Positions 29,260 to 41,410 are shown, counted from the first letter of the stretch. The stretch: DNA of 64,000 nucleotides from Pseudomonas marvdashtae (GCF_014268655.2 NZ_JABWQX020000001.1:836001-900000); one strand, 5' to 3'. Made by a program: numbers and translations. Notes: generated by a model from the sequence alone, not told the origin.

Positions 29260-30233
29260 TACATTACTCCAGCACGCAGCAGGTCGGACAGATTGAAGGC
29301 GCCAACCGGGCGGTCCTCGTCGTCCACCACCACCAGTGCGTTGATCCTGTGGTCTTCCATGATTTTCAGGGCTTCGGCGGCGAGCATGTCGGCGCGAGCG
29401 GTCTTGCCGTGAAGGGTCATGACTTCGTCGATGGTCGCATTGCGGATATCGATGGCGCGATCGAGGGTACGGCGCAGGTCGCCGTCCGTGAAGATCCCGG
29501 CGAGCTTGCCGTCGGCTTCGAGGATCACCGTCATGCCCAGCCCCTTGCGGGTCATCTCCATGAGCGCGTCCTTGAGCAGCGTGCCGCGTTGTACTTGCGG
29601 CAACTCCTCGCCGGCGTGCATCACGTTTTCGACTTTCAGCAACAGGCGACGGCCCAAAGCGCCACCGGGGTGGGAAAAAGCGAAGTCCTCGGCGGTGAAG
29701 CCCCTGGCTTCCAGCAGCGCCACGGCCAGGGCATCGCCCATGACCAGGGCTGCGGTGGTGGATGAGGTCGGGGCCAGGTTCAGCGGGCAGGCTTCGTGTT
29801 CGACATGAACGTTGAGGTTCACTTCGGCGGCCTTGGCCAAGGGAGAGTCCGGATTGCCAGTGATGCTGATCATCTGGATGCCCAGGCGCTTGATCAATGG
29901 CAGCAACGTGAGGATTTCATTGGTCGAGCCGGAGTTGGACAGGGCCAGGATGACATCGTCCCGGGTGATCATGCCCATGTCGCCGTGACTGGCTTCGGCC
30001 GGGTGGACGAAAAATGCCGTGGTGCCAGTGCTGGCCAGGGTGGCGGCGATCTTGTTGCCGATATGCCCGGACTTGCCCATGCCGACCACGACCACGCGCC
30101 CCTTGCTGGCCAGAATCATCTCGCAGGCGCGTACGAAATCAGCGTCGATATGAGGCAGCAAGCCTTGCACGGCTTCGAGCTCGAGGCGGATGGTACGTTG
30201 TGCCGATTGAATCAGGTCGCTGGATTGGCTCAT
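29259..30233 (-). CDS. kdsD: D-arabinose 5-phosphate isomerase
   Basis: 324 residues: an N-terminal SIS isomerase domain (about 40-180, with GMGKSGHIGNKIAATLASTGT) and two C-terminal CBS repeats. KdsD turns ribulose 5-phosphate into arabinose 5-phosphate, the first step towards KDO. It is the promoter-proximal gene of kdsD-kdsC-lptC-lptA-lptB. The divergent mlaF lies 273 bp away. Confidence 0.97.
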   Translation of the reverse strand: MSQSSDLIQSAQRTIRLELEAVQGLLPHIDADFVRACEMILASKGRVVVVGMGKSGHIGNKIAATLASTGTTAFFVHPAEASHGDMGMITRDDVILALSNSGSTNEILTLLPLIKRLGIQMISITGNPDSPLAKAAEVNLNVHVEHEACPLNLAPTSSTTAALVMGDALAVALLEARGFTAEDFAFSHPGGALGRRLLLKVENVMHAGEELPQVQRGTLLKDALMEMTRKGLGMTVILEADGKLAGIFTDGDLRRTLDRAIDIRNATIDEVMTLHGKTARADMLAAEALKIMEDHRINALVVVDDEDRPVGAFNLSDLLRAGVM

Positions 30234-30266
30234 GTCAGAATCGTATAGCCCGATGAAAAGGCGGCG

Positions 30267-30272
30267 ATTATA
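30267..30272 (-). promoter_or_regulatory. candidate -10 element of kdsD operon
   Basis: On the minus strand this is a perfect TATAAT 33 bases before the kdsD ATG. The -35 region is weak. It lies in the 273-bp kdsD-mlaF divergent gap. Confidence 0.45.
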
Positions 30273-30389
30273 GCGACAATGAACGATTCCCTCACGTTAG
30301 TTCGTCATGCTTTATTCGAACGGTTGTAAGGTCGGACATAAAATGTGGCGTTTTATCTCTGGTCTGGCTTAACGGGCAAGGGGTTGGCC

Positions 30390-30419
30390 TTGGGCGCCTG
30401 GCGGTTGCAGTGATATAGT
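30390..30419 (+). promoter_or_regulatory. candidate sigma-70 promoter of mlaFEDCB
   Basis: TTGGGC (30390-30395) and TATAGT (30414-30419) with an 18-base spacer. It would start transcription about 80 bases before mlaF. By-eye call. Confidence 0.4.
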
Positions 30420-30506
30420 TCGCCGCCGGTTCGTGTGCCCGGTGGTGCCGGCGTTTGTCGGCTGGCCGGGGCATTCGAATATGAGGCTGCATCGCAAGGA
30501 GTTTAG

Positions 30507-31316
30507 ATGAGTGCCGACAACGCCTACGCGGTCGAGCTGAAGGGACTGTCCTTCAAGCGAGGGACGCGCAGCATTTTCAATGACATCGATATTCGTATCC
30601 CGCGCGGCAAGGTGACCGGCATCATGGGTCCTTCCGGCTGCGGAAAGACCACGCTGCTGCGGCTGATGGGCGCACAACTGCGCCCCAGCGCCGGCGAAGT
30701 CTGGGTCAACGGCCAGAACCTTCCGCAGTTATCGCGCGGCGACCTGTTCGATGCGCGCAAGCATATGGGCGTGCTGTTCCAGAGCGGTGCCCTGTTCACT
30801 GACCTTGATGTATTCGAGAACGTGGCGTTTCCCCTGCGGGTCCATACGGAGCTGCCGGAAGAGATGATTCGCGACATCGTCCTGCTCAAATTGCAGGCCG
30901 TCGGGCTGCGGGGTGCCCTGGAACTGATGCCGGACGAGTTGTCTGGCGGCATGAAGCGGCGGGTGGCCTTGGCCCGGGCGATCGCCCTCGACCCGAAAAT
31001 CCTGATGTACGACGAACCCTTCGTTGGGCAGGACCCCATTGCCATGGGCGTGCTCGTGCGCCTGATCCGCCTGCTCAACGATGCGTTGGGCATCACCAGT
31101 ATCGTGGTCTCCCATGACCTGGCCGAAACCGCGAGCATCGCCGACTACATCTATGTTGTAGGCGATGGTCAGGTGCTGGGGCAGGGCACGCCCCAGGAGT
31201 TGCTGGATTCGGACAATCCGCGCATTCGCCAATTCATGAAAGGTGATCCGGACGGCCCGGTGGCGTTCCATTTTCCGGCCACGGATTACCGTACCGATCT
31301 GCTGGGGAAGCGCTGA
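30507..31316 (+). CDS. mlaF: phospholipid transport ATP-binding protein MlaF (Ttg2A)
   Basis: 269 residues. Walker [10 protein letters not shown], signature [14 protein letters not shown] and Walker [13 protein letters not shown] are intact; the C-terminal extension that contacts MlaB is present ([19 protein letters not shown]). MlaF drives lipid movement between the inner membrane and MlaC, keeping the outer leaflet free of phospholipid. SD AAGGAG precedes the ATG. The stop and the mlaE start share one base (TGATG). Confidence 0.97.
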   Translation: MSADNAYAVELKGLSFKRGTRSIFNDIDIRIPRGKVTGIMGPSGCGKTTLLRLMGAQLRPSAGEVWVNGQNLPQLSRGDLFDARKHMGVLFQSGALFTDLDVFENVAFPLRVHTELPEEMIRDIVLLKLQAVGLRGALELMPDELSGGMKRRVALARAIALDPKILMYDEPFVGQDPIAMGVLVRLIRLLNDALGITSIVVSHDLAETASIADYIYVVGDGQVLGQGTPQELLDSDNPRIRQFMKGDPDGPVAFHFPATDYRTDLLGKR

Positions 31317-32113
31317 TGCGCAAGACATCATTAATAGAAAGAGTCCGCCTGTTCGGCCGCTCAGGTATCGACGTAGTGGCGGTGCTGGGGCGTTCCTCGC
31401 TGTTCCTCATGCATGCCTTGCTGGGGCGCAGTTCGACCGGTGGTGGTTTTGGCCTGTTGGTCAAGCAGCTGCATTCGGTGGGGGTGATGTCCCTCGTGAT
31501 CATCGTGGTCTCCGGGATCTTCATCGGCATGGTGCTGGCACTCCAGGGCTTCAGCATATTGTCCAGCTACGGGTCGGAGCAGGCGGTCGGGCAGATGGTT
31601 GCGCTGACATTGCTGCGGGAACTCGGGCCGGTGGTGACGGCGTTGCTGTTCGCCGGGCGTGCCGGTTCGGCGCTGACGGCCGAAATCGGTAACATGAAGT
31701 CCACCGAGCAGTTGTCCAGCCTGGAAATGATTGGCGTCGACCCGCTCAAGTACATTATTGCCCCGCGCCTGTGGGCCGGCTTCATTTCCCTGCCGGTGCT
31801 GGCGATGATCTTCAGCGTCGTGGGGATCTGGGGCGGCTCATGGGTGGCCGTCGATTGGCTGGGGGTCTATGAAGGCTCCTATTGGGCCAACATGCAGAAC
31901 AGCGTCGATTTTCTCGACGATGTGCTCAACGGTGTGATCAAGAGTGCCGTATTCGCTTTCGTGGTGACCTGGATTGCCGTGTTTCAAGGTTATGACTGTG
32001 AGCCCACGTCAGAGGGGATCAGCCGTGCCACAACCAAGACCGTGGTCTACGCCTCGTTGGCCGTCCTGGGCCTTGACTTTATTCTGACCGCCTTGATGTT
32101 TGGAGATTTCTGA
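31316..32113 (+). CDS. mlaE: phospholipid transport permease MlaE (Ttg2B)
   Basis: 265 residues with five to six helices and the MlaE family core [26 protein letters not shown] and [21 protein letters not shown]. It is the membrane part of MlaFEDB. One-base TGATG overlaps join it to mlaF and mlaD. Confidence 0.97.
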   Translation: MRKTSLIERVRLFGRSGIDVVAVLGRSSLFLMHALLGRSSTGGGFGLLVKQLHSVGVMSLVIIVVSGIFIGMVLALQGFSILSSYGSEQAVGQMVALTLLRELGPVVTALLFAGRAGSALTAEIGNMKSTEQLSSLEMIGVDPLKYIIAPRLWAGFISLPVLAMIFSVVGIWGGSWVAVDWLGVYEGSYWANMQNSVDFLDDVLNGVIKSAVFAFVVTWIAVFQGYDCEPTSEGISRATTKTVVYASLAVLGLDFILTALMFGDF

Positions 32114-32580
32114 TGCAAAACCGCACCCTGGAAATCGGTGTCGGCCTTTTCTTGCTGGCTGGCATCCTGGCTTTGCTGCTGCTGGCCCTGCGGGTCAGTG
32201 GACTGGCGCCGACCGCGAGCACCGATACTTATAAACTTTATGCTTATTTTGACAATATCGCCGGTTTGACGGTCAGAGCCAAGGTGACCATGGCCGGTGT
32301 GACCATCGGCAAGGTCACGGCAATCGATCTGGACCGCGACAGTTTCACTGGCCGGGTAACGCTGCAGTTGGAAAAACGCGTGGATAATCTGCCGACCGAC
32401 TCCACTGCATCTATCCTCACGGCTGGGCTGCTGGGCGAGAAATACATCGGTATCAGCGTGGGCGGGGAAGATTCCCTGCTCAAGGACGGCGGGACCATCC
32501 ACGATACGCAGTCGTCGCTGGTGCTTGAGGACCTGATCGGTAAATTCCTGCTCAATACCGTTAGCAAAGACGCCAAATGA
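32113..32580 (+). CDS. mlaD: MCE-family lipid-binding protein MlaD (Ttg2C)
   Basis: 155 residues. One N-terminal helix (about 7-27) anchors a single MCE domain (YAYFDNIAGLTVRAKVTMAGVTIGKV). MlaD forms a hexameric ring in the periplasm through which lipid passes. It lies between mlaE (one-base overlap) and mlaC (11 bp). Confidence 0.97.
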   Translation: MQNRTLEIGVGLFLLAGILALLLLALRVSGLAPTASTDTYKLYAYFDNIAGLTVRAKVTMAGVTIGKVTAIDLDRDSFTGRVTLQLEKRVDNLPTDSTASILTAGLLGEKYIGISVGGEDSLLKDGGTIHDTQSSLVLEDLIGKFLLNTVSKDAK

Positions 32581-32591
32581 GGAGCTTTTGA

Positions 32592-33245
32592 ATGATCTCT
32601 ATCCTACGACGCAGCCTGCTGGTCCTGTTGGCGGCACTGCCGCTGATGGGCAATGCCGTGGCGGCGCCTTCGGCGCACGACATCATCAAGACGACGACTG
32701 ACCAGTTGTTGGCGGATCTTTCGGCCAACAAGGAAAAGTACAAGCAGGACCCGAGCGCGTTCTATGAGTCCTTGAACCGGATTGTCGGGCCGGTTGTGGA
32801 CGCTGACGGCATTTCCAAGAGCATCATGACCGTCAAGTACTCGCGCAAGGCTACGCCTGCGCAGATGACCCGCTTCCAGGAAAACTTCAAGCGCAGCCTG
32901 TTCCAGTTCTATGGCAACGCCTTGCTTGAGTACAACAATCAGGGCATCACCGTCGACCCGGCCAAGGATGAGTCAGGCGAACGCACCAGCGTCGGCATGA
33001 CGGTCAAGGGCAACAACGGCGCCGTCTACCCTGTGTCCTACACACTCGAGAAGATCAATGGCGAGTGGAAGGTACGTAACGTGATCATTAATGGCATCAA
33101 CATCGGCAAGCTGTTCCGCGATCAATTCGCCGATGCGATGCAGCGCAATGGTAATGACCTGGAAAAGACCATCAATGGTTGGGCCGGTGAGGTCGCCAAG
33201 GCAAAGGAAGTTGCCGAAGATGCCCAAGAGAAGCAGCAACAATGA
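32592..33245 (+). CDS. mlaC: periplasmic phospholipid-binding protein MlaC (Ttg2D)
   Basis: 217 residues. A Sec signal peptide ends at about residue 23 (GNAVA/APSAHD). The Ttg2 domain follows, with FQENFKRSLFQFYGNALLEYNNQ and a glutamine-rich end. MlaC ferries phospholipid between the outer-membrane MlaA complex and MlaFEDB. SD TGAGGAG precedes the ATG. It overlaps mlaB as ATGA. Confidence 0.97.
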   Translation: MISILRRSLLVLLAALPLMGNAVAAPSAHDIIKTTTDQLLADLSANKEKYKQDPSAFYESLNRIVGPVVDADGISKSIMTVKYSRKATPAQMTRFQENFKRSLFQFYGNALLEYNNQGITVDPAKDESGERTSVGMTVKGNNGAVYPVSYTLEKINGEWKVRNVIINGINIGKLFRDQFADAMQRNGNDLEKTINGWAGEVAKAKEVAEDAQEKQQQ

Positions 33246-33559
33246 ACGAGTCGGTGAGTGAGTCAGCCGTGCGCCTGGGCGAGTCCGGCGAGCTGCTGCT
33301 CAGCGGCGTGCTGGATTACCGTACCGGCCCGGGCTTGCGCAAGCAGGGCCAGGCGCTGATCAAGTCCGCCAAGACCGCCGAGTTGGTGATCGATTGCTCA
33401 GGCGTGCAGAAGTCCAGCAGCGTCGGCCTGTCGCTGCTGCTGTGCTTCATGCGAGACGCCAAGGAAGCTGGCAAAACGTGGAGCATCCGTGGGATGCCCG
33501 AAGACATGCGCGAAATAGCCCAGGTCAGCGAGCTGACCGAGCTGTTGGCGCACCCCTGA
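33242..33559 (+). CDS. mlaB: STAS-domain protein MlaB
   Basis: 105 residues made of a single STAS domain (LVIDCSGVQKSSSVGLSLLLCFMRDA). MlaB binds MlaF and is needed for complex stability and ATPase activity. The ATG overlaps the mlaC stop (ATGA), completing mlaFEDCB. Confidence 0.95.
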   Translation: MNESVSESAVRLGESGELLLSGVLDYRTGPGLRKQGQALIKSAKTAELVIDCSGVQKSSSVGLSLLLCFMRDAKEAGKTWSIRGMPEDMREIAQVSELTELLAHP

Positions 33560-33572
33560 CCCACATTGTTGG

Positions 33573-33627
33573 AAAGGCCCCTCTGTCAGAGTCCTGCTTC
33601 GCGGGGTTCGCAGGCGCGGGGCTTTTT
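33573..33627 (+). terminator. probable terminator after mlaB
   Basis: AAAGGCCCC at 33573-33581 can pair, with one G-T wobble, with GGGGCTTTT, followed by a T run; the loop is long. It separates mlaB from ibaG. Confidence 0.55.
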
Positions 33628-33674
33628 TGTATGATGTGCGACCCGTGCGCACAGGGCGCCGATTGAGGTTGAGC

Positions 33675-35202
<1,528 letters not shown>

Positions 35203-35247
35203 TTCCGGCTGCATGGGCACAAGGATGTGCCGTTGATTTCGTTTCAG

Positions 35248-35269
35248 TCGAGGGTGTTTGCACCCTCGA
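35248..35269 (+). promoter_or_regulatory. hairpin in the murA-hisG gap
   Basis: A perfect 9-bp stem TCGAGGGTG/CACCCTCGA with a four-base loop, without a following T run. It may be a weak murA terminator or a leader element of hisG; no His-rich leader peptide was seen. Confidence 0.4.
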
Positions 35270-35329
35270 TGTGTGTCCGGCGCCGCTTGCGACCGGGCAT
35301 GAGTACCTTGATAAGGACTGACGCTTCCC

Positions 35330-35965
35330 ATGTTGACCATCGCACTGTCCAAGGGCCGTATCCTCGACGACACCCTGCCGCTTCTGGCTGAAGCGGGCAT
35401 CGTGCCGACCGAGAATCCGGACAAGAGCCGCAAGCTGATCATCCCCACGACCCAGGCCGATGTGCGCTTGCTGATCGTGCGCGCCACCGATGTGCCAACC
35501 TACGTTGAACATGGCGCCGCTGATCTTGGGGTGGCCGGTAAGGACGTGTTGATGGAATACGGTGGCCAGGGCTTGTACGAGCCGCTGGACCTGCAGATCG
35601 CTCGCTGCAAGCTGATGACCGCCGGTAAAGTCGGCGCACCTGAGCCCAAGGGGCGCCTGCGGGTGGCGACCAAGTTCGTCAACATTGCCAAGCGTTATTA
35701 CGCCGAGCAGGGCCGTCAGGTCGACATCATCAAGTTGTACGGTTCGATGGAGCTGGCGCCGCTGATCGGCCTGGCGGACAAGATCATCGACGTCGTCGAC
35801 ACCGGCAATACCTTGCGGGCCAATGGCCTGGAGCCCCAGGATTTCATCGCGGACGTCACCTCCCGGCTGATCGTCAACAAGGCTTCGATGAAAATGCAGC
35901 ACGCCCGTATCCAGGCTTTGATCGATACCCTGCGCAAGGCAGTGGAATCGCGACACCGCGGCTGA
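35330..35965 (+). CDS. hisG: ATP phosphoribosyltransferase, short form
   Basis: 211 residues: the short HisG, lacking the C-terminal His-binding domain, so it must work with HisZ encoded elsewhere. Signature [14 protein letters not shown] is present. First step of histidine synthesis. It leads hisG-hisD-hisC, as in PAO1. Confidence 0.98.
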   Translation: MLTIALSKGRILDDTLPLLAEAGIVPTENPDKSRKLIIPTTQADVRLLIVRATDVPTYVEHGAADLGVAGKDVLMEYGGQGLYEPLDLQIARCKLMTAGKVGAPEPKGRLRVATKFVNIAKRYYAEQGRQVDIIKLYGSMELAPLIGLADKIIDVVDTGNTLRANGLEPQDFIADVTSRLIVNKASMKMQHARIQALIDTLRKAVESRHRG

Positions 35966-36089
35966 TTCACCTGCGCGACCTTAGCGTCGCGCCCGTCTAT
36001 CCGCGTCATAGCCAATTTTCTCAGGTGCCCACGCGAATGGACTGGTAGCTTAGGGCGCCTGAGCATTTGCCATTAATGAGGCCCTCGCT

Positions 36090-37427
36090 ATGACCGCTCC
36101 CACTTCGATTCGCCGACTCAACGCTGCCGACCCGGATTTCGCTCATCATCTGGATCATCTGCTGAGCTGGGAGAGTGTGTCTGACGACTCGGTCAATGAG
36201 CGGGTGCTGGGCATCATCAAGGCCGTTCGCCAGCGTGGCGATGCCGCGTTGGTGGAATTCACGCAGAAGTTCGACGGCTTGCAAGTCGCCTCGATGGCCG
36301 ACCTGATCCTGCCGCGCGAGCGTCTGGAGCTGGCACTGACTCGGATCACCGTGCCTCAGCGCGAGGCCTTGGAAAAAGCCGCGTCCCGGGTGCGCAGCTA
36401 CCACGAAAGGCAGAAACAGGACTCCTGGAGCTACACCGAAGCCGACGGCACGGTGCTGGGCCAGAAGGTCACGCCGCTGGACCGTGCGGGGCTTTACGTC
36501 CCGGGCGGCAAGGCTTCCTATCCGTCCTCGGTATTGATGAACGCCATCCCGGCCAAGGTTGCCGGAGTGACCGAGGTGGTCATGGTTGTACCGACCCCGC
36601 GCGGTGAAATCAACGAACTGGTGTTGGCCGCCGCCTGCATTGCCGGCGTCGACCGGGTGTTCACCATCGGTGGTGCCCAAGCCGTGGCTGCGTTGGCCTA
36701 TGGCACCGAAAGCGTGCCGAGGGTCGACAAAGTGGTCGGGCCGGGCAATATCTATGTCGCCACCGCCAAGCGCCACGTGTTTGGCCAAGTGGGTATAGAC
36801 ATGATCGCCGGCCCTTCGGAAATCCTCGTGGTGTGCGACGGCCAGACCGATCCGGACTGGATTGCCATGGACCTGTTTTCCCAGGCGGAGCATGACGAAG
36901 ATGCCCAGGCGATCCTGGTCAGCCCGGACGCCGAGTTCCTCGACAAGGTCGCTGCCAGCATCGACAAGCTGCTGCCGACCATGGATCGCGCCGAGATCAT
37001 CAACACCTCGATCAATGGGCGTGGAGCGCTGATCAAGGTCGAGGACATGGAGCAGGCCATCGAGGTCGCCAACCGCATTGCGCCGGAACACCTGGAGTTG
37101 TCGGTCGCCGACCCGCAGGCCTGGCTGCCGAAGATTCGCCATGCCGGTGCGATCTTCATGGGCCGTCACACGTCCGAGGCGCTGGGCGATTATTGCGCCG
37201 GCCCCAACCACGTGCTGCCGACCTCCGGCACCGCACGCTTTTCGTCGCCGCTGGGGGTTTACGACTTCCAGAAGCGCTCGTCGATCATTTTTTGCTCGGA
37301 GCAGGGCGCGTCCGAGCTGGGCAAGACCGCTTCCGTGCTGGCCCGCGGCGAATCCCTGAGCGCCCATGCCCGTAGCGCCGAGTACCGCATTCTTGACGAG
37401 CCATCCACTGAAGGGCGGGGGAACTGA
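36090..37427 (+). CDS. hisD: histidinol dehydrogenase
   Basis: 445 residues, slightly longer than many HisD. The signature [34 protein letters not shown] with the zinc-binding Gln/His is present, as is EHLEL towards the end. It makes the last two oxidations to histidine with NAD. It is followed by hisC one base after its stop. Confidence 0.98.
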   Translation: MTAPTSIRRLNAADPDFAHHLDHLLSWESVSDDSVNERVLGIIKAVRQRGDAALVEFTQKFDGLQVASMADLILPRERLELALTRITVPQREALEKAASRVRSYHERQKQDSWSYTEADGTVLGQKVTPLDRAGLYVPGGKASYPSSVLMNAIPAKVAGVTEVVMVVPTPRGEINELVLAAACIAGVDRVFTIGGAQAVAALAYGTESVPRVDKVVGPGNIYVATAKRHVFGQVGIDMIAGPSEILVVCDGQTDPDWIAMDLFSQAEHDEDAQAILVSPDAEFLDKVAASIDKLLPTMDRAEIINTSINGRGALIKVEDMEQAIEVANRIAPEHLELSVADPQAWLPKIRHAGAIFMGRHTSEALGDYCAGPNHVLPTSGTARFSSPLGVYDFQKRSSIIFCSEQGASELGKTASVLARGESLSAHARSAEYRILDEPSTEGRGN

Positions 37428-37428
37428 A

Positions 37429-38481
37429 ATGAGTAAATTCTGGAGCCCGTTCGTCAAGAACCTGGTGCCCTACGTGCCGGGCGAACAGCCGAAGTTGACC
37501 CGCCTGGTCAAGCTCAATACCAACGAGAATCCGTACGGCCCATCGCCCAAGGCCCTGGCGGCGATGCAGACCGAGTTGAACGACAACCTGCGCCTGTACC
37601 CTGACCCTAACAGCGATCTCTTGAAGAATGCCGTGGCCCGCTATTACGGCGTGCAGGCCAACCAGGTATTCCTGGGCAACGGCTCGGACGAGGTGTTGGC
37701 GCACATTTTCCACGGCCTGCTGCAACACGAGCGGCCGCTACTGTTCCCGGACATCAGCTACAGTTTTTATCCGGTGTATTGCGGGCTCTACGGCATCAAG
37801 TTCGAGGCGGTGCCGCTGGACGAACAATTCCAGATCGACCCGGCGGACTACACCAAACCCAATGGCGGGATCATTTTCCCCAACCCCAACGCGCCGACCG
37901 GCTGCCTGTTGGCGCTGGAAGCGATCGAGCAGATCCTCAAGGCCAACCCGGATTCGGTGGTGGTGGTCGACGAGGCCTACATCGACTTTGGCGGCGAGAC
38001 GGCCATCAGCCTGGTGGATCGTTATCCGAACCTGCTGGTCACCCAGACGCTTTCCAAGTCTCGTTCGCTGGCGGGGCTGCGGGTGGGGCTGGCGGTGGGC
38101 CATCCGGAGCTGATCGAAGCGCTGGAGCGAATCAAGAACAGCTTCAACTCCTATCCCCTGGATCGCCTGGCAAATGTCGGCGGCGCGGCAGCGTTCGACG
38201 ACCGGGAGTACTTTGACCAGACCTGTCGGTTGGTCATCGAGCACCGTGAATGGGTGGTGGCGCAATTGGCAGCCAAGGGTTTTGAAGTGCTACCGTCGTC
38301 GGCGAACTTCATCTTCGCCCGTCATCCCCGGCACGACGCGGCGGGGCTGGCGGCGAAATTGCGCGAGCAAGGCGTGATTGTTCGGCACTTCAAGCAAGAG
38401 CGCATTGCGCAGTTCCTGCGGATCAGCATCGGTACGCCGGAGCAGAACCAGGCCCTGATCGAAGCCTTGGGCGAACTCTAA
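37429..38481 (+). CDS. hisC: histidinol-phosphate aminotransferase
   Basis: 350 residues, fold-type I PLP enzyme. Schiff-base Lys210 is in [23 protein letters not shown] and PNPNAPTG are also present. The ATG at 37429 overlaps the region right after the hisD stop with GGGGGAA as binding site, so I preferred it to a longer frame reaching into hisD. Confidence 0.97.
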   Translation: MSKFWSPFVKNLVPYVPGEQPKLTRLVKLNTNENPYGPSPKALAAMQTELNDNLRLYPDPNSDLLKNAVARYYGVQANQVFLGNGSDEVLAHIFHGLLQHERPLLFPDISYSFYPVYCGLYGIKFEAVPLDEQFQIDPADYTKPNGGIIFPNPNAPTGCLLALEAIEQILKANPDSVVVVDEAYIDFGGETAISLVDRYPNLLVTQTLSKSRSLAGLRVGLAVGHPELIEALERIKNSFNSYPLDRLANVGGAAAFDDREYFDQTCRLVIEHREWVVAQLAAKGFEVLPSSANFIFARHPRHDAAGLAAKLREQGVIVRHFKQERIAQFLRISIGTPEQNQALIEALGEL

Positions 38482-38494
38482 ATACCTGCGGTCG

Positions 38495-38520
38495 CTGTGG
38501 GAGCGTATCTGCTCCCACAG
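38495..38520. repeat. palindromic repeat (CTGTGGGAGC) after hisC
   Basis: A perfect 10-bp inverted repeat with a six-base loop, between the convergent hisC and DUF4198 genes. Belongs to the GTGGGAGC family seen again at 46.6 and 57.1 kb; it may also end transcription. Confidence 0.65.
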
Positions 38521-38531
38521 CTCTTGGTGTC

Positions 38532-39251
38532 CTATTCGTGGTGCGGTTCGCCAAGGAATGTCAGCGAGGTGAACACGCCGCGCGTCGCCACGTCCTTATT
38601 GTCCTTGAGCGGGATTTCCATGCTCGCGGCGATCACGTTCAAACCTTCATTGCGCACCAGCACTTTGGCCCGACCTTGCGCATCGGTCTCAGTGCTCACG
38701 GTATTCGGCGCGCTGCGATAGTCCCCCACCAGTTTCACCCCAGCCGCCGGTTTGCCATCGAGCAGCACCCGCACCGGCAGTGACTGGCCGGGACCGACGG
38801 TCAGCGGGTCGACTTCCGGCACGATCACGAACTTGATCGGATCCAGCTTCGGCAGTTTCGCCCCCGGCTCATAGATCGCCAGGCTGTATTTGAACGTCTG
38901 CGTCGACTCAATCGCGCCGGGCACTTTGCTGCGGCCTTCGTTGATCCACTTTTTGTCAGCCGTCTGCGACCACATCCCGTTGTCCAGGGCGACGGCCAGC
39001 ACGGCCGGTGGCTTGAGCGGTTGCAGGCGCGCGTGGTCCGGCAGACGCTCCACCGTGACGGGGATCATCTTGCCGCCCAGGTCGTAGGCCCAGGCGCCGC
39101 TGATTTTCTTCGCCTTGAAGGCATTGTCTTCGGCGCCGTGGCCGTAGATCACTTCAATGTTGCCGCGGCGTTGTTCGGTCCACAGGCCATGGGCCGAGGC
39201 CTGGGTGGCGAGAAACAGGCCGAGCAGGGCGAAGGTCTTGGGGTATTTCAT
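38532..39251 (-). CDS. DUF4198 domain-containing periplasmic protein
   Basis: 239 residues. The signal peptide ends at QASA/HGLW (about residue 21). The DUF4198 family is a set of secreted beta-rich proteins found near metal uptake genes; some are related to the NikK/NikL-type periplasmic parts of nickel/cobalt systems. The first mature residue is His, and H23/D/E-rich turns could bind metal, but no site is proven. It lies 12 bp after the TonB receptor on the same strand, so both are probably one operon for uptake of a metal or its chelate. Function unknown. Confidence 0.8.
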   Translation of the reverse strand: MKYPKTFALLGLFLATQASAHGLWTEQRRGNIEVIYGHGAEDNAFKAKKISGAWAYDLGGKMIPVTVERLPDHARLQPLKPPAVLAVALDNGMWSQTADKKWINEGRSKVPGAIESTQTFKYSLAIYEPGAKLPKLDPIKFVIVPEVDPLTVGPGQSLPVRVLLDGKPAAGVKLVGDYRSAPNTVSTETDAQGRAKVLVRNEGLNVIAASMEIPLKDNKDVATRGVFTSLTFLGEPHHE

Positions 39252-39263
39252 GCTGACTTCCTT

Positions 39264-41366
39264 TTACAGATCGAGGGTGAGGCTGACAGTGAAGTTGCGC
39301 GGGTCGCCGGGTGTGACCCAGTAATTGCTGTAGGAGCGTTCGTAGTACTTTTCGTCGAACACGTTGTTCAGGTTCAGGCCGACGGTGACGTTGTCGCTGG
39401 CCTTGTAATGGGCCAGCAGGTCCACGGTGTGGTAGGCCGGCAGTTCGAAATCCTTGCCGGCTTCGCCCGAGCGATCACCGACATAAGTGAACGCTGCACC
39501 GAGGTCCGAACCGCGCAGATGCCCGTCCTGGAATTCGTAGACGCCCAGCAGGCTGCCGCTGCGCTTGGCGACACCGAGGATCCGGCTGCCGGTGGGAATT
39601 TCCTCGTCACCTTGGGTCACTTCGGCATCGATGTAGGCGAAGGCGCCGATGATGCGCACCGCGTCGGTCACCTGGCCGGTGATCTGCAAATCGATGCCCT
39701 GGCTGCGGGCCTCGCCCACGGCGCGGCTGAAATCGGTTCCGGCAACCTGAGTCAGGACGTTTTCCTTTTCTATGTGGAACGCCGCCAGTGTGGTGCTCAA
39801 CCGGTCATCGAACAGCTCGCTCTTGACCCCGATTTCATAGCCGACACCTTCCTCGGGGTCGAAGGTCTTGTCGTTGGCGTCCAGGCCGTTGTTGGGCTTG
39901 AACGAGGTAGAGGCGTTGGCGAACAGCCCGACTTCAGGCGTCAGTTGATACAGCAACCCGGCGCGCTGGGTCAGGGCGTCGTGGCGCTGGCGGCTGGTCA
40001 CGTCGTTGACGTGGTTGTCGACGCTCTGCTCGAAATGCTCATAGCGCACACCAAGCAGGCCACGCAGCTTGTCGGTGAAGATGATCTGGTCCTGAAGGTT
40101 CAGGGCCCGGCTTTTGACATGCTCGAAGAAGTCCGTGCCGGAGCGCACGCCGTTGGGTTTTGGCTGGCCGTAGATCGGGTTGTAGATGTCGATGGGGTAA
40201 GCGCCAGCGACGGTGGTCACACGCTCGTTCTTGCGGTAGTCCTCGTATTCCGTGCCGATCAGCAGCTCATGCTGCCAAGGCCCGAGGTCGAATCGGCCAC
40301 GCAGTTCCAGCTGGGTAATGCTGTCGTGCCAGTTGTTGTCGCGCTCGCGGTAGCGGCGGTTCACGGTGTGGCCGTCGGCGTTCAGCGGGCGCGCTTCGGA
40401 GGCGAATCCCCAGAGTTCGCCCTGCTTGTAGTGGCTGGCGAGGCGCAGTTGCCAGTCATCGTTGAGCTGATGCTCAAGGGCGGCCTGAAGCATGTTGTTG
40501 TGGTTATCGATGTCGCCGTCGTTGGGTTCGCCCAGGAAGGTCGAACGGGAGACGCCGCTCCAGCGATTGTTTGGCGCGACGATGCCACGGTCGAAAGTCG
40601 AGCTGTGGCGCACGATTTCGCTTTCCACCAGCAGTCGGGTGTCGGGGCTCAGTTGCCAACTGATCGAGGGCGCCACGAAGACGCGCTTGCTGTCGACGTG
40701 ATCGCGGAAGCTGTGGTTGTCCTCCACCGCCAGGTTGACCCGCGACAGGAGGTTGCCTTCAGCGTCCAGTGGCGTGTTGACGTCCAACGCGGTGCGGTAG
40801 CGATCCCAACTGCCGGCGCTGGTCTGCAACGTGGTGAAGGCTTCGGGCTGGGGTTTCTTGGTGACAATGTTCACCGTGCCACCGGGATCGCCTCGCCCAT
40901 AGAGGCTGGCCGCAGGCCCCTTGAGCACCTCGATGCGCTCGATATTGGCGGCGTCCGGCGTGCTGGGAAAGCCGCGGTTGGCGCTGAAGCCATCCTTGTA
41001 GAATTCTGACGTGGTGAAGCCGCGCACGCTGTATTCGTACAGCGTCAGCCCGCCGAAGCTGTTCTGTTTCGATACGCCGCCGGCATATTCCAGCGCTCGC
41101 TCGACGCTGGTGCTGCCCAGATCCTTGAGAACGCTGGCGGGGATCACGCTGATGGATTGCGGGACGTCGCGCAGTGCCGTGTCGGTTTTGGTCGCGCTGG
41201 CGGAACGGGTGGCGCGGTAGCCCGAGACGGGGCCAGTGGGGGATTGGTAATTGGACGTGACGTTGATGGCGTCCAGCTCCAGGGGCTGGGTTTCTTCGGC
41301 GAAGACCGGATCGCCCAGCAGGCCCAGGGCCAGGCTGGCGAGGGAAATCCGTTTTAAAGATGACAT
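39264..41366 (-). CDS. TonB-dependent siderophore receptor
   Basis: 700 residues. A signal peptide ends near PVFA/EETQ (about residue 24), followed by a TonB box region (LDAINVTSNY), the plug domain (DVPQSISVIPASVLKDLGS, LKGPAASLYGRGDPGGTVNIVTKKP) and a 22-strand barrel that ends in NFTVSLTLDL. The plug resembles ferric-siderophore receptors (FhuA/FpvA type), but there is no N-terminal STN signalling domain and no sigma/anti-sigma genes beside it, so it is a plain receptor. The final residue is Leu, not the usual Phe. I used the ATG at 41366. A Fur-like site lies upstream. Ligand unknown. Confidence 0.9.
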   Translation of the reverse strand: MSSLKRISLASLALGLLGDPVFAEETQPLELDAINVTSNYQSPTGPVSGYRATRSASATKTDTALRDVPQSISVIPASVLKDLGSTSVERALEYAGGVSKQNSFGGLTLYEYSVRGFTTSEFYKDGFSANRGFPSTPDAANIERIEVLKGPAASLYGRGDPGGTVNIVTKKPQPEAFTTLQTSAGSWDRYRTALDVNTPLDAEGNLLSRVNLAVEDNHSFRDHVDSKRVFVAPSISWQLSPDTRLLVESEIVRHSSTFDRGIVAPNNRWSGVSRSTFLGEPNDGDIDNHNNMLQAALEHQLNDDWQLRLASHYKQGELWGFASEARPLNADGHTVNRRYRERDNNWHDSITQLELRGRFDLGPWQHELLIGTEYEDYRKNERVTTVAGAYPIDIYNPIYGQPKPNGVRSGTDFFEHVKSRALNLQDQIIFTDKLRGLLGVRYEHFEQSVDNHVNDVTSRQRHDALTQRAGLLYQLTPEVGLFANASTSFKPNNGLDANDKTFDPEEGVGYEIGVKSELFDDRLSTTLAAFHIEKENVLTQVAGTDFSRAVGEARSQGIDLQITGQVTDAVRIIGAFAYIDAEVTQGDEEIPTGSRILGVAKRSGSLLGVYEFQDGHLRGSDLGAAFTYVGDRSGEAGKDFELPAYHTVDLLAHYKASDNVTVGLNLNNVFDEKYYERSYSNYWVTPGDPRNFTVSLTLDL

Positions 41367-41410
41367 GTTATGTTGTTCCAATTTTAGTATTGAAACAATA
41401 TAACACTACT

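Noticed and set aside
30273..30310. Possible AlgU (sigma-22) promoter GAACTA upstream of kdsD
   Set aside because: The -35-like GAACTA lacks a matching TCTGA at 16-17 bases; a plain TATAAT fits better.
39021..41009. 662-codon open frame opposite the TonB receptor
   Set aside because: Antisense to a complete receptor gene with plug and barrel motifs.
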